Shown piece by piece: positions 20,801-33,835 of a DNA stretch of 64,000 nt. Each line of letters begins with the position of its first letter. The first letter of the stretch is position 1. Source of the DNA: Antilocapra americana (Eukaryota; Chordata; Mammalia; Artiodactyla; Antilocapridae); assembly GCA_007570785.1 (NCBI GenBank), contig ML664664.1, forward strand, positions 576,358-640,357, given 5' to 3'. Position numbers and translations under genes: made by a program. The notes beneath the pieces were generated by a model. The model did not search any database, had not been told where the DNA came from, and worked only from the letters and a program-made list of their open reading frames with translations.

Positions 20801-22229
20801 GTCATTTCTGACAATTTCTTTTACTTGAACTGCACCATCCTTCCTCATTAAAACACGACTAGGAGGCTGAGACATTTCATGTTCCTTGCCCCAGAGGAAT
20901 GGCAACAGAGCTGAGCCAAATGCTGAGGCAAGATTAAAATTTTTTTACTACCATCAATTAGGTTTTGAATATCAAAACAAATCTCTACAAGAATCAAAAA
21001 GCACATTTACTCTTAAAGAATAGTTTGGAAAAAGAAGAAGAAAGTTATCTAAAATATTATCAACCACAACAGAAATTTAACACCTAATGGTGACTAGTTA
21101 AAACCATCCTTTTTAAAGTAAGGAATAGAAAACCATGTCCTTGATCACTACTATATTTCAATATCCTATTTTCAGTTCTGAGGAATGCAGAGAGAAAAAA
21201 GAAGCATAAGGGTGGAAAGGAAGAAAGAAAATTGACTTTTCTGCATAAGAGCCGATAGGCAGTATGCTGAGATGAAGCCTCTATCAGCCTAAAATCCTGA
21301 GTGACCTTACTGAGACAGCATCCCTGCCAATCCATACCAAGCATTACGTGTGAATGAGAAATAAACTTTCGATACTTTGAGTCTGAGATTCAGGGGTTGT
21401 TTGTTTCTAATTTATCCAAATTGATCAGGTGTTTTCAGTTCAGCTAAGCTGGACAGAGGTGCATTGGTTGTCTATAATCTTATATGCCTGAAATAGTCTG
21501 CAGCATATACCTGAACATGAATAGAAAGTATAAGAAGGCAAATTTTCCTGGACACTAAACAAAGTTAGTTCAGTCTGTGTAAGAGAAAGAGAGTCAGAGA
21601 AGAGTACAGTAGTGTTAGACCATGTGGATCTCTTAGTTGGGAGGCAGGGTTTGAGATTTTCCTTCCTCTTTCTCAGGAGAGAGATGGTATAGTTAGAAAA
21701 GAGAGACTGGCTTAAAAGATTCAGAAAGTAGACAGCACTCAGAGGAGAAATGGCAACAGAAAGGATCTGGACTGAGATGCCTACCACACCCAGAATCTTC
21801 TTCATGGGATAGCATCTGTGAGTTTCCCAATAAGGGGCTATAGAAGGACTGGGAGGTGACAATGGTCTGTAATGGACCTTGTGACTGAGACAAAGAGGAC
21901 ACAGAGATGGTGGATGGACTTATAGAGCCTGGAGATCATGGCAGGACTGCCAGGGACCAAAGATGAGTTAAGTACCCCCTCGCCCCATTTTTAAAAAAAC
22001 CTCCACCTCTGGAGGAAATCTACATGTAGATCTTCTGGCAATCCATAGGTGGGAGTTTTTTTTAAAAATGCCACTACTTTATATAAACCCTGGAATGTAT
22101 TTGTTACCCCAAGAGAAAGGAAGGCTATGCAAAAACCCTTGGTTGTTTCAGTTAAATTTGATTGGACTAAGAATATTCTATAATGGTCATTACTGAATTA
22201 AATTTGTTTTGCCTTCATGGTGAATGGGT
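20801..22229. other. Unassigned sequence with a 140-codon minus frame
   Basis: The longest frame is at 21440-21862 on the minus strand. It is Ser/Leu-rich with one hydrophobic patch. I recognise no domain, and the plus-strand sequence looks non-coding. Probably a chance frame. Confidence 0.35.
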
Positions 22230-22720
22230 ACTTAAAATGAAGGCTGACATTTGGGAGTTGAATTTCTCAACATGGTCAATTTGAGATGCCTAATAAACCT
22301 CAAAGTAGATGAAGCTGGATATCAGTACAGAGGTTTAGGGTAGATATACACGTCTGGGGGTTTTCAGATATAGATAGGCATTTAAAGTTAGGGACCTGGG
22401 AGTTAGATAATATAGAGGGTAAACATAGAGAAAGTAGAAATCTGAGAGGTGAACTCTGAGTCATCCCAACATTTAGAAATTAAGATGAGGTTGTTTTTCC
22501 AATGAATGAGACAAAAACAGCAGCAAATGAAGTAGTGGAATAAAACACAACGGTGTGGTGTCCTGGCTACCAAATAAAGTTTCAAGGGGGTGGTGATGAG
22601 CAATGTCAAATATTACAAGGGGAAAGATGGTGACTGAATAACAGTCATTAGATTGGCAATGTGGACATAATAGATGACCTTGCAAGTGTAGTTTCGTGAG
22701 TGCTGGAAATGAGAGAACTG
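22230..22720 (+). repeat. Ancient interspersed repeat, family not named
   Basis: The series 'gagatgcctaataaacctca', 'gtagatgaagctggatat', 'agtcatcccaacatttagaa', 'gtgtggtgtcctggctacca', 'aaagtttcaagggggtggtg' and 'gatgagcaatgtcaaatatt' recurs in many mammalian loci as I recall, but I cannot assign a class. Confidence 0.45.
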
Positions 22721-23289
22721 TCTCATTTGGTATTGTTAGGATAAGATAATTGGTCTCTTTATGTGTTTTTTATTTTGAAGTTTTGTTGATGACTTGGCAG
22801 AGAATAAGCTTCTTGATAAGGATGTTACCCATTCTAATATGTCTTGAAATACTGCATACTGCATTCACTTGAGAGAGTACTGAAAAAAAATGAGAAAATT
22901 AAAAGACCTAAGAAATAGAGATCTGTTTATCTCTATTTCACCTAGAAATTTCTAAACTTACATCCCATAAAATTCATACATATGTGTGCATGTGTATAAG
23001 ACCCACAGTCTCTTACCTGAAACCCTTTTGGTCAGATATAACTTAAAAATAGAAATATTTCAGATTTCAGAAAAACAAGTGAACAGTGCATATTCTAAGT
23101 AATTCTGCCAGCAAGGAATCAAACACATCGACTGTTTTGCTTTGTGGCAAATCATGCTCAGAGATAGAGATTGTCTTTACTGACATTTTATTTAACATAG
23201 GCTCACTGTGGGAATCATAATAATTTCACAAGCCAATGGCATGTATGATAAAGTATATTAATGAGTCAATAAAGAATAAAATTCCAAAA
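22721..23289. other. Unassigned AT-rich sequence
   Basis: No feature recognised. Confidence 0.4.
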
Positions 23290-23925
23290 AAGGGAACCTT
23301 TCTACACTGTTGGTGGGAATGTAAATTGGTGCAGGTACTATGGAAAACAGTATAGAGATTACTCAAAAAACTAAAAATAGAGTTGTTATATGATCCAGCA
23401 ATCTCATTCCTGGGCATATACCCAGACAAAACTACAATTTGAAAAGATACATACACCCTTATGCTCATAGCAGCACTATTCACAATAATCAAGACAAAGA
23501 AACAACCTAGATGTCCATCGATGATGGATAAAGAAGATGTGGCATGTATATATAATGGAATATCATTCAGCCACAAAAATAATGAAATAATGCCATTTGC
23601 AGTACATGTATAGACCCAGAGATGATCATATTAAATCAGTCAGAAAAAGACAAATACCATATGATATCACTTATATGTATAAACTAAAATACGGCACAAA
23701 TCAACATATCTACAAAACAAAGACAGACTCACAGATACAGAGAATAGACTTGTGGTTGCTAAGGGGGAGAGGGGCAGGGAAGGAAGGGTTGGGAGTTTGG
23801 GGTTAGCAGATGTGAACTACTATTAGCATGGATAAACAAGGTCCTATTGTATAGCACAGTGGACTACGTTCAATATCCTGTGACAAATCATAATGGAAAA
23901 GAACATGAAAAATAAATAGTACTCT
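23290..23925 (+). mobile_element. L1 3' end, 5'-truncated
   Basis: Reads from the ORF2 C-terminal block ('gggaacctttctacactgtt', 'tgttggtgggaatgtaaatt', 'tatgatccagcaatctcatt') through 'atagcagcactattcacaat' into the 3' UTR ('aaggtcctattgtatagcac'). It ends at 'gaaaaataaata'. ORF2 is broken by stops and frameshifts. Confidence 0.88.
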
Positions 23926-24365
23926 AATCCATTGACAGATTAATCACACAATTGTCCCAGGAAAGGAGAGATGAAAGGAATAAAGTTCAAATTTAACTGG
24001 AGGTGTACCTCTATATGAGTTGGTACTTGAGAGAGACAGCTTCACCAGCCAAGAGCTGACTTCCAGCGGCTAGCTGAAAAACAAAATACTCCTATTATCA
24101 GAGCATATTGCTGGGAAATGGTGGCCCTGGTGTTGGCTGTTGGCAGGCAAGATGATTCTTTCCCGGGGCCACTGTGTCACCACTGTCAGTAAAAGAGTCA
24201 TCTTTACCATCACAGAAGCTAATGTCCCGACACTTTCAGAGAACTAGATTAGTGAAGGGTAGCTTTGCCCAGACTGAAACCGATTGTCCTCACAAACACT
24301 GATACTTATAGTCTAAATACCCACTCACTACTGTTGCTTCTTCTTGTTTCTACTAATAAGCAAAG
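23926..24365. other. Unassigned spacer between two L1 copies
   Basis: Less AT-rich than its neighbours and not recognised as a repeat. Possibly older unique DNA separating two insertions of the same orientation. Confidence 0.4.
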
Positions 24366-25437
24366 GAGAGAAAAGCAAAAATAAAGGAGAAAAAAAGCAA
24401 AAATAAACAAATGGGACCTAATTAAACTTCAACACTTTTGCACAGAAAGGGAAACCATCAGCAAAATGAAAAGACAATCTACCTAATGGGAGAAAATAGT
24501 CGCAAATGATATGGTCAATAAGGGGTTAACATCCGACATATATAAACAGCTCATCCAGCTCAACATGGAAAAAAACAAACAACCTGATTAAAAACAGAAA
24601 GAAGAACTGAATAGACATTTTCCACCAGAGGAAATGCAGATGGCCAACAAGCACATGAAAAGATGCACAATATCATTAATCATCAGGGAAATGCAAATCA
24701 AAACCAGAATGAAATATTGCCTCACACTTGTCAGAATCGCTGTCATCAGAAAGCAAGTAACAAATGTTGGAGAGAAAAGGAACTCTCTTATACTGTTGGT
24801 GGGAATGTAAATTGGTGCATTCACTGTGCAAAACAGTATGAAGGTTTCTCAAAAAGCTAAAAATAGAACTACCATATGACTCAACAATTCCACTCCTGGC
24901 TATATATATTTAAAAAACAAACAAACCAAACACTATTTTGAAAAGATCCATGTACCCAATGTTCACAGCAGCATTATTTACAATTGTCCCAATACAGAAG
25001 CAACCTAAGAGTACATGAACAGATGAAGGGATAAAGAATATAAAAGGAGGAACATTTGCATTTGCAATGGCATTACACTAAGTGAAATAAGTCAGAGAAA
25101 GACAAATACTGTATGATATCACTTATACGTGGAATCTAAAAAAACTGGTGAATATAATAAAAAAGAAGCAAACTCCTATACAGACAACAAACCAGTATTT
25201 ACCAGTGGGGAGAGGGAGGGGGAGGGGCAATATAGAGGTAGGGGATGAAGAGGTTCAAATTATTAGATATAGATAGGCTATTAGGATATATTGTACAATG
25301 TATGGAGTATAGCCGATATAGCCAATATTATAAATGGACTATAACCTTTACATTTTGTGAATCACTATATTGTATACTTCTAACTTACATAATATTGTAT
25401 AGCAACTATACTTCAACTGAAAAAAATAAAATCTGAC
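24366..25437 (+). mobile_element. L1 3' end, 5'-truncated
   Basis: From 'aaataaacaaatgggaccta' (ORF2) through 'atggccaacaagcacatgaa', 'tactgttggtgggaatgtaa' and 'cagcagcattatttacaatt' to a 3' UTR ending 'cttcaactgaaaaaaataaa'. Several frameshifts. Different in detail from the copy at 23290-23925, so it is an independent insertion. Confidence 0.9.
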
Positions 25438-26603
25438 AGCAACAGTTTCCTCAAAAGAAGGTACAGAAATACCATATTAAAAAGTAAAATGATGCCAAAC
25501 CACTTTGAGAAATGTTTTCACCAACCACATGCTGTATAGGTTAATTACGTGTTTCAAAGCTATGAATTGAATTATATCCGGAGGCGGGTATTGACTGATG
25601 AGTGAAAGCCTCTGAAAGGGCATTTGTGTGGTTCCATTGTCACTGTTCCGTATTGTTCTCTCTTCTCTCTCTCAGGCTGCAGTACATTCTGTCATTCTTT
25701 GAAGATGTGGCAGCTTCATGAAAACAATCTACTGAACTGTCTGAATTGCATCTTGTCTTTGCTAGAGAATATGAGAAAAGGAGCAGATAACTAAGAACCA
25801 TTTGCAAGAGACATGCACTATATAAATTAGGTTTGATAAAATGATGAGCAGCTTGAGGGAAGAATAGCACATTTGTCAGCCTCCTTGATTCTGCAGAATG
25901 CCAGTGGTATCCAGAATTGGTGCTGAGCAGGAAGATGAGGGGAATGGGTGGAGGAAGAGAGAGATGGTTACTCTCCCTGAAGCCCTCAAGATACAGAAGA
26001 GGACTTAGACTTGGCAAGACACCCTCTCCAATTAAGTCTTTTTTAGTTTATTTTAGTCTTTAATCTCTTCATAGGTACATTCATAAATTTTTCTTTGAGA
26101 AAAATGGTAGTTTGCTTCAAATTTTCTTGTTTAATATTATAAGATGAACATTTTCATCCATGTGATTAAAGAACACAATTTTTAACACTTCTAAAATGTT
26201 TTTCATAATTATGTATACAAGTTATTTAACCAATCCTAATTATTAACAAGTTTAAGTTGTTCCCAAATATTTTGCTCTTAAAAAATACTGCCATCTCGAA
26301 CTCCTGACATGTACATATTAGTGAACATTTATTTCCTGAGGACGAATATCTTTGAGGTTTAAGAGTTCAAGATCACAAAACATTTTAAGGCTTTTGATTT
26401 AAATAGCAAAGTTACCATTCATAAAATTGTTATATGTTGTTTGAGGCTGCCACTGTATGATTGGGTGCTTTCATCTCACCCTCGGCAACATTATTTTTAT
26501 TTGATTAAATAAAGGTGTAAAGAATATCTTGTTGAGTAGTAATTTATATTTTTTGGCTGTTTGAATTATTTTATATTTACCAGAAACTCCATTTCTTTTA
26601 TTT
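25438..26603. other. Unassigned AT-rich sequence
   Basis: A 125-codon minus frame at 25640-26017 shows no recognisable domain. Nothing else seen. Confidence 0.4.
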
Positions 26604-26860
26604 TTTAATTGAAGTATAACTGAGATATAACATTATATATTGGTTTCAAGTATAACAACATAATGATTATGTTATCTTAGCAATTTTCAAATATGCAATA
26701 CATTATTATTAACTATAGCTACCATACTGTATGTTACAGCTTGAGGACTTATTTATAACTGGAAATTTGTACCTTTTTACTTCCTTCACCCATTTTGCCC
26801 ACCCCCACCCCTCTTTGGCAACCACTCCAACTGATCCTTAACATTATTCTAGGAGATCAC
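26604..26860 (-). mobile_element. L1 3' UTR fragment
   Basis: Plus strand reads the complement: 'ttttaattgaagtataactg', 'gtataacaacataatgatta', 'ataactggaaatttgtacct', 'tttggcaaccactccaactg'. Older (L1MA/MB-like) 3' end. Confidence 0.8.
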
Positions 26861-27059
26861 CTTCAAGGTTGTATTTTAGTAGGTGTTTACTAGAAAATTT
26901 CTATCATTCATTTTGGGTTTGCTTGAGAGTCAAGAATTTTAAACACAGAGGCTAGATCAAAAACCTTCAGACAACAGCTATTGACAGCTTGTTTTCCCAG
27001 CTAGTTGAGCCGTGTTGTGGGAAAACCTTGGTTTCTTGGAGCAGGAGATGTGGTTGAAG

Positions 27060-27235
27060 AACTCGGTCCCCAGTGTACTAGACCTGGTTAACTGGGACAA
27101 AATACCAGCCCTTGCTGAGACAGGCTTCTTGTCTATAAAGTGAGAGTATTTCCCATACCTATCTCATAGAACTATGGAGAAATCCACAAAATAATATGAA
27201 AGAAAAGCATCTGTACAAGGTAAAGCACCAGATAC
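27060..27235 (-). repeat. MIR SINE remnant
   Basis: 'cttcttgtctataaagtgag', 'acctatctcatagaactatg' and 'gaaaagcatctgtacaag' are the complement of the MIR core and LINE-like tail order. Confidence 0.5.
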
Positions 27236-27344
27236 TCATTAAAATTTATTTTAAAATTTGCTGTAAAGCAGGACAAAGATTTGACCAGGACACAGACCTA
27301 AGGTTTCCAGAAATTGTATTTAGACAGTAATAGTGTTTATTTGG

Positions 27345-27557
27345 TGCTTCTGTGGTGACTCAGTGTTAAAGTATTCCCTGCAATACAGGAACAGCGGAAG
27401 ATGTGTGTTCAATCCCTGGGTTGGGAAGATCCCTTGGAGGAGGAAACGGTAACCCATTCCAGTATTCTTACCTGGGAAATCCCATGGACAGAGGAGTCTG
27501 GCAAGCTACATCCATGGGGTCACAAAGAGCTGGACATGACTAAGCAGCTAAGCACGA
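27345..27557 (+). mobile_element. Bov-tA SINE
   Basis: Head 'tgcttctgtggtgactcagt', B-box region 'tgttcaatccctgggttggg', tail 'cagtattcttacctgggaaa', end 'ggacatgactaagcagcta'. Confidence 0.9.
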
Positions 27558-29808
27558 GCATGAGCACTTCTTTTGTAACTTTTATGTCACCATTTCCCTT
27601 CCTCAAAGACAAATTAGTAACCTTCAACATGTACTATATTCATTCTTTTTGCTCACATTCTTTAACTCATACTCTTCTAGATATTTCCTCCACCCTTGTG
27701 GGAACAGTACCTGACCTCTGTAACTCATTGTCTAGACATCTGAATGATTTTCTTTGGTTCTTGATTTTGTAATACAGTCAGTAAAATGTAATTGATAGGA
27801 TATCAAAAAAACCATTCTATTAATTATGATATGTTTTAACCTTAATACTTCTTATCTGGGGATGCATGTCCTCCCTGAGAATGTGACAGATACAAGATTC
27901 TAAATGTACTAGCCAGTGCTCATTTTGGCCAGGCCCAGCTCACCAGGGCTGGTGACAATCTGTCATATGTTTATGTGCTCATATTTATGTAGTCTTGGCC
28001 AAGCTCTGAAGTTGTGGAGGCTCAACAGTGCATCTTATTCTTTTTATATTCTCCATTACACTAACTCAGCCTTCTGAAGGAAGGATGCACCTGGGAATTT
28101 CCTAGAGAAATGGCCCCGAGATTAGACCTAAAAGGTGAGGAGTTGGAGTCATCTTACAGGAGAAGTGAGGGATCCCAGAGCACACAGGGAAGGCAGCAGA
28201 GAGAGCCACCAGGATGTTAGAGGGGACGAAGGCCCTTCTCTGCATCTGACCATGAGGACGAGCAGGAAGACGGGGTGTCTCATGACTGGTGATGTTATCC
28301 TTGATCCATTAACTCAGGTGGTGTCTGTCAGTCCCTTTACTGTGAAGAGACTTCACTACATTTCCCTTTTTATTAATATATGTCTTGCATGGAGATACTT
28401 TGAGACTAGGCAAAGAACCCACTTCTGGTTGTACTTTTGTCTACTAATTTTAGAATCCTATGATAGAGAATTCCCTGCTGTTTGTCTACTTGAGATTTTT
28501 AATTTCCATCATTTGATTTATTAACTGAAAATCTACATGGAAGAGCTACCCCTCTCCCCTGTTTACCAGACATGGTTTGTTTTTTCAAAGGGTGAAAAAT
28601 TGAATCAAAATATTAGGACTTTTACAAATTGGCCTTTCTATGTCAAGTGTTTTGTAATAACTCACTCTCTTTGATTTCAACACAGGGACAGTATGTGTGT
28701 GTGTTGGGGGGAGATGTGGCGTCTACATGTGCCTTAGACACAAAGGCCCATTTGTTTCCTTGGCCATGACTGACAGAAGAAATTCATGCCACAGGTTTGA
28801 CATGTCCAAGGGGAGTATAACACAGCAATGCAGATCTCCTATTGGGTGACATCACACAACACAGTGAGAGAAACAAGCCCAGCATATCTTATCCCAACAT
28901 AGTCAGCAGGAAAAACTAAAACAAAACAAAAAAAAAGAAACAGCTTTTCAGAAAAAATTTAAAAAAAAAATGCAATAAATATATAAATAATAAAAAAACA
29001 AAATAACATGGAATAAACTACGGGTTCTCAACAAAATTATTCTCTGATATCACTTTAATTTCATCTCCAAAGTAATGGATGACATTTAATCTAGGCTTTT
29101 CTCCCAAAAGTACCTATATTCCCAAAGTATGAATTCATTTCACAGAATCATACTTTAATTGTCTAGGCCAGGGAGTCTTAAATGACCTCCAAATTTCAAA
29201 TGAATTACCTTTGCTTCATTAAAAGGAGTAGCATTATGGGACTTGATATTTATCCTCACTTTGTTTTAAAAAAACAAAACCAAACATTTTCTTTTGGTAC
29301 AAATTACCTTAATATAAAGCCTGACAGAAATTGCAATCTGAGCCAGAGAGTTTTATCACCTATCCAAAAGGGCAGCAAAATTATATGAAAATCTTTTCCT
29401 TGCCAAGATAACCGAGTACATTAAAAAATTTGCCTACTGTGTTATTTTTCCAAAGGCATTAGTCCTTCTCAAAGTATTTCTCTGGATGTCAAAACACAAC
29501 TTGATCCATTCAGATAAATCTACTATCAAATGTGAAAACAAACCCAGCAAGTCTGATTAATGGCATCAACTTTTTCCAAGTGCTTTGAACTTGCTCTAAT
29601 AGGTAAATACTTGGCTGCAGATACTGTAGACTGACTACTCAAAAGCTTTTTATAATTCCTCTCCCTTGCCTTCCTCTGCTAAAGAGACTGGTAAGCTCAA
29701 TAAGTCATTGGTTCAGACACCCTTGTAGCCAAGGTGGCCAGATGAGACATAGTTCTAGTGGTTAGCAAGATGTATGTAAAGTCCTTCAGAAAAGGGAGGA
29801 CAGGAGGA
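27558..29808. other. Unassigned sequence, including an A-rich tract
   Basis: 2.2 kb with no named repeat. A 129-codon plus frame at 28135-28524 has no recognisable domain. 28905-29015 is A-rich low-complexity DNA. Confidence 0.4.
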
Positions 29809-30080
29809 CTTTTCTGGTGGTCCAGTGGATGAGAGTCCAACTGCCAATGCAGGGGACACAGGTTCGATCCTTGGTCCAGGAAGATCCCACACGCCATGGG
29901 GGCTGAGCCCACAATTACTGAAGCCTGTGCTCTAGAGCCTGTGCTCTGCAACGAGAGAAGCCACCTCAATGAGAAGGCCAAGCAAGGCAACTAGAGAGTA
30001 GGCTCAACTCTCCATAACTAGAGAAAGCCTGTGCACAGCAACAAAGACCCAGCACAGCCATCAATAAATAAAAAGCAGAT
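29809..30080 (+). mobile_element. CHR-type SINE
   Basis: Near full length. Head 'aggacttttctggtggtcca', B-box region 'acaggttcgatccttggtcc', then the characteristic low-complexity middle ('ctctgcaacgagagaag', 'gcacagcaacaaagaccca') and a terminal 'caataaataaaaag'. Confidence 0.88.
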
Positions 30081-30260
30081 TGGGGTGGGGGAACTATAAG
30101 AGGAGAAACTTTCTGGCTCTTCTTGCTTCATGCCTGTAAGGTGGTCAAATACACAATGGAGTGAGAAGATAGAAGGAGCCAAGATTCCCTAAAGATACCC
30201 AATTGCACAGTTTACCTTATGACAAGTTAGTTAATAAAAGTACACTCCTACGTATTTAAA

Positions 30261-30467
30261 GCTTCCCTGGTGGCTCAGATGGTAAAGAGTCTGCCTGCAG
30301 TGCGGGAGACCTAGGTTCAATCCCTGGGTCGGGAAGATCCCCTGGAGAAGGAAATGGCAATCCACTCCAGTATTCTTGCCTGGAAAATCCCATGGATAGA
30401 GGAGCCTGGCAGGCTATATTCTATGGGGTCACAGAGTTGAACACGACTGAGCGACTTCACTTTCCTT
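30261..30467 (+). mobile_element. Bov-tA SINE
   Basis: Well preserved: 'gcttccctggtggctcagat', 'gtctgcctgcagtgcgggag', 'aatccctgggtcgggaagat', 'ctgagcgacttcactttc'. Among the least diverged SINEs here. Confidence 0.95.
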
Positions 30468-30904
30468 CCTGTCCTTTTATGTGTTTAAACTGTTTCCAGA
30501 TATTTTTTTAAAAGACAATTATATTCTTAGAGATACATATGTATAATGAATTTCCCAGAAATAGGATAGAAAATAGATTTCACAGGAAATCTGGCTGTTC
30601 ATAATAATGCTTTTAGATTTTGGGTTATGAGGGAAAAAGCCCCAATAATTCTTATTACAGAAAAATGATGCTGATGCTTTTTAGTTCTGATTTAGTTGCT
30701 CCAGGAAGGAAAAAAAAAAGTCAATACATCTAAATGCAAATTACAGAAATCACATTTTCCCACAAATGTATCCCATAGGAGATAATACCCACTGTCAAGT
30801 ATTTAAATTACCAGAAAACTTTTCCTATTCCCTCTTGGTACCTTAACCTAGGGGAAACTTGACTGGATGGATGGAAGAGAATTAAATTCCCTTACAAGCA
30901 GACA

Positions 30905-32045
30905 AAATCACAATTTAAATGCACTGAAAGATATGAAAGGAAGAGGGTGGCCAAGGTCAAAGAATAGGAAGACCCTGAGCTCACTTCTTGCCATGGGTGT
31001 ACCAAAATTATACCTCTCTTCACAACTGTTAATGAGAAAGATCAGAAACCTAAAAGATTTTCTACAACTAAAGATACAAAGAAGGAACCACAATGAGATG
31101 CGTAGGAGGGGCGGAGACATGATATAGTAAAGACCCATATTTCTGGGTGGGCAAACCACAAACAGGAGGATAATTATAAATGCGTAGGTTCTTCCCAAGG
31201 AAGAAGGGGTCTGAACCCAATCTGGCTCCCCAGTCTGGGGGTCCGGAAAGATGAGCCTCCAGAATGTTTGGCTTTGAAGGCCAGTGGGGCTTACTTTTGG
31301 GAGAGTCAGAGGGTTGTGGGAAATAGAAACTCCACTCTCAATGGCACACACAGAATCTGCTCCAGGATCCAGAGCAGAAACAGTCATTTGAAAGGAGTCT
31401 GGGTCAGACCCAACTGTAGACCCTCCTGGAGAGAAGGAGGAGATTGGAGCTCACTACCTAGGGACACAGACACGGGGAGGAGGGGCAGCCATTTGGGGAA
31501 GCTTGCTGTACCACAAGGACACTGGCAAGTTTCATTTTGGAAATTTCTCTCTAGCTTATTAGTACTGGCACCAGATGCACCCACCAGCTTTTGGCACTGG
31601 TACTGGGACACATCAGGCCAAGCAACTAACTGGGGGGACAGAGCCCCGCCCACCAGCAGCTTGCCTACATTAAGAACCCTCTGAGCCCTGAGGCACCTGA
31701 GGACACCGCCTTGTCAACCAGAGGACCCAGGACTCAGTCCCACATATCTGCACCAGCATCAGCCTTAGGAACCCCCAGAGCCTTGGCCATGCCCACTTGA
31801 CAGCAGACACACTGACTCTGGGACACCCAGGGCCCTGTGGCTAGAGAACCATCCATTGATGGGCCAGCAGTCGTCCCAGAACTGACCTCACCCACTCCTA
31901 TGCAGGCACCAGCCCCAAGATCACCACAACCTCAAAGCTGACTGTGTCGGGACCTAGCCCACTCATCAGCAAACAGGCACCAGCCCAGGGATTCCCTGAA
32001 GTCTAGCCATGCTTACCTCCAGCTCCTGACCAGGTCATTCAGAAG
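30905..32045 (+). mobile_element. Isolated L1 5' UTR (promoter region)
   Basis: Matches the start of cetartiodactyl L1: 'gtggccaaggtcaaagaata', 'ctacaactaaagatacaaag', 'gaaggaaccacaatgagatg', 'acaaacaggaggataattat', 'gtctgggggtccggaaagat', 'gaaaggagtctgggtcagac'. It then runs into a CACC/CAGC-rich, GC-rich stretch. The 159- and 138-codon frames on opposite strands (30908-31684) are by-products of its composition. ORF1 and ORF2 are absent downstream, so this is a 3'-deleted remnant. Confidence 0.78.
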
Positions 32046-33378
32046 CCCTAGTCTTGCAATCACTTAGCCTGGTGATTTGAAATGCTTTCCCAATGTAAAT
32101 TGGTATGTAATAGGGCAAGGTAGGAAGTACAATCATACCTATTCTTGAACATTCAAGTTTTGACCTATATTTCATCATCTCTATGCTTTTTATTTATAAC
32201 AGTTTGGTAGTTCATACCTGCACATAAAACATTTTTAATTTGACCAACTCAAACCAGGATAAATCAGGGATTAAATAAATGCCTGTTTACTACTGTTTTC
32301 AGTCAAGATTTTTGGTTTGAAAAACCTAAAACCAACTTTGAGTCACTTAAGCAGGAAGAGAAGCTTTAGAAAGCATAGACTCAGCAAGAAGGGTAAAGAA
32401 TCAGGTTCAGAAACTGGGTAGGAACTGGTTGGAACAGGTAAGATCATATCACAGTAGCAATAATCTTAAAATACTGAGGCTGGTACAGACTGTGTTGCTA
32501 CTAAGTACCCATTGTTACTACCTCGGGAGTCACCAGGCCCTTATAAATGGATTTTGTCAGTCCTGAGTATTCTCATATCTCCTACATCTACTTCCCAAAT
32601 AAGAACATTATTCAGACACTGAATTTTTTTAAGTTTAAATAACTGTTCAATTAATGATTCAGTTAATTTTCAAATTTTTCCAACAAATATGATTCAAATT
32701 CAGATTGTTAAAGGCAAATATTTGTGTATATATTTATTGTATATAAAATGCTTATTGCATATATTTGAGGAATGAAAGCAATCACAGGAAATAAAGGATT
32801 GATTTAATAACCCTTTAATAACTTAATAACATTTTATCAAGTAAATATTTAAGATTCTACAAAAAGCATTTTAGCTACTTTAATATTATAGGGAAATTAA
32901 AATGACCTTTGACTCAGACAATTGATTTAGAGAGGAACAGTATCTACCAGACGAGTTTCTTAGATGTCTTTCTTTATTCTGTTTTAATTTTAACATTTTT
33001 AATTAAAAAAAAATATTTTCTCCTAGTTGACTAAACAATAATACCCCCAAGCAGGCAAGAGAAGAACACAGACTATTTGCATTCTTGCTAGCAACAAGAA
33101 CCAGTTCAAACTCTGTACACATTTGAAATGAAAATAAAATGGACTCATTGGTTAAGAATATATCAGTGGATGTTTTTGTAAGTATGTAGTAGGGGTAAGG
33201 CACTTCCATAATTACTGGAGGAAATGCAAATTTGACAAAACTGTCAAAATTGCAAATGTACATATCCTTGGAATCAGCAATTTCACATTTAGGAATTTAT
33301 TCTGAAGATATTTTTGCATGCATTCATGGGAAATGATACATGTACAAGATTATTCCTACAGCATAGCTTGTAACAGCA
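32046..33378. other. Unassigned AT-rich sequence
   Basis: No feature recognised. Several T/A-rich tracts near 32640-32720 and 33000. Confidence 0.45.
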
Positions 33379-33389
33379 ATCTGGTAATG

Positions 33390-33700
33390 AAAGTGAAAGT
33401 TGCTCAGTCGTGTCCGACTCTTTTTGACCCCATGGACTATAGAGTCCATGGAATTCTCCGGGCCAGAATACTGGAGTGAGTAGCCAATTCCCTTTTCCAG
33501 GGGATCTTCCCAACTGAGGGATTGAACCAGGGTCTCCCACATTGCAAGCAGATTCTTTATCAGCTGAGCCATCAAGGAAGCCCAGGAATAGTGGAGTGGG
33601 TAGCCTATCCATTCTCCAGGGGATTTTCCCAACCCAGGAATCGAATCGGGGTCTCCTGTATTGCAGACAGATTCTACCAGCTGAGCTACCAGGGAAGCCA
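33390..33700 (-). mobile_element. Bov-A2 dimeric SINE with TSD
   Basis: Complement of two Bov-A monomers: a unit ending 'catcaaggaagccc' near 33582 and a second ending 'accagggaagcc' at 33699. Between them 'aggaatagtggagtgggtag' marks the linker. AATCTGGTAAT at 33379-33389 recurs at 33701-33711. Confidence 0.92.
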
Positions 33701-33835
33701 AATCTGGTAATAAAAGTTCATAAATAAGGGACTGACTGTAAATGACTGCACATTCACAGAAGAAAATATTACTGATAAGAATGAACAAAGTCCTGCAATT
33801 GACTCAGTTTCATTCCTTTTTATGGCTGTATTTAG

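Noticed and set aside
21440..21862. 140-codon minus frame as a membrane protein
   Set aside because: Single weak hydrophobic patch, Ser-rich, no recognisable family, no partner features; chance frame most likely.
25640..26017. 125-codon minus frame
   Set aside because: No domain, low-complexity Ser/Leu content, no support from context.
30908..31684. Opposing open frames of 159 and 138 codons as possible genes
   Set aside because: They lie in the GC-rich L1 5' UTR, overlap on opposite strands and show no domain or codon pattern.
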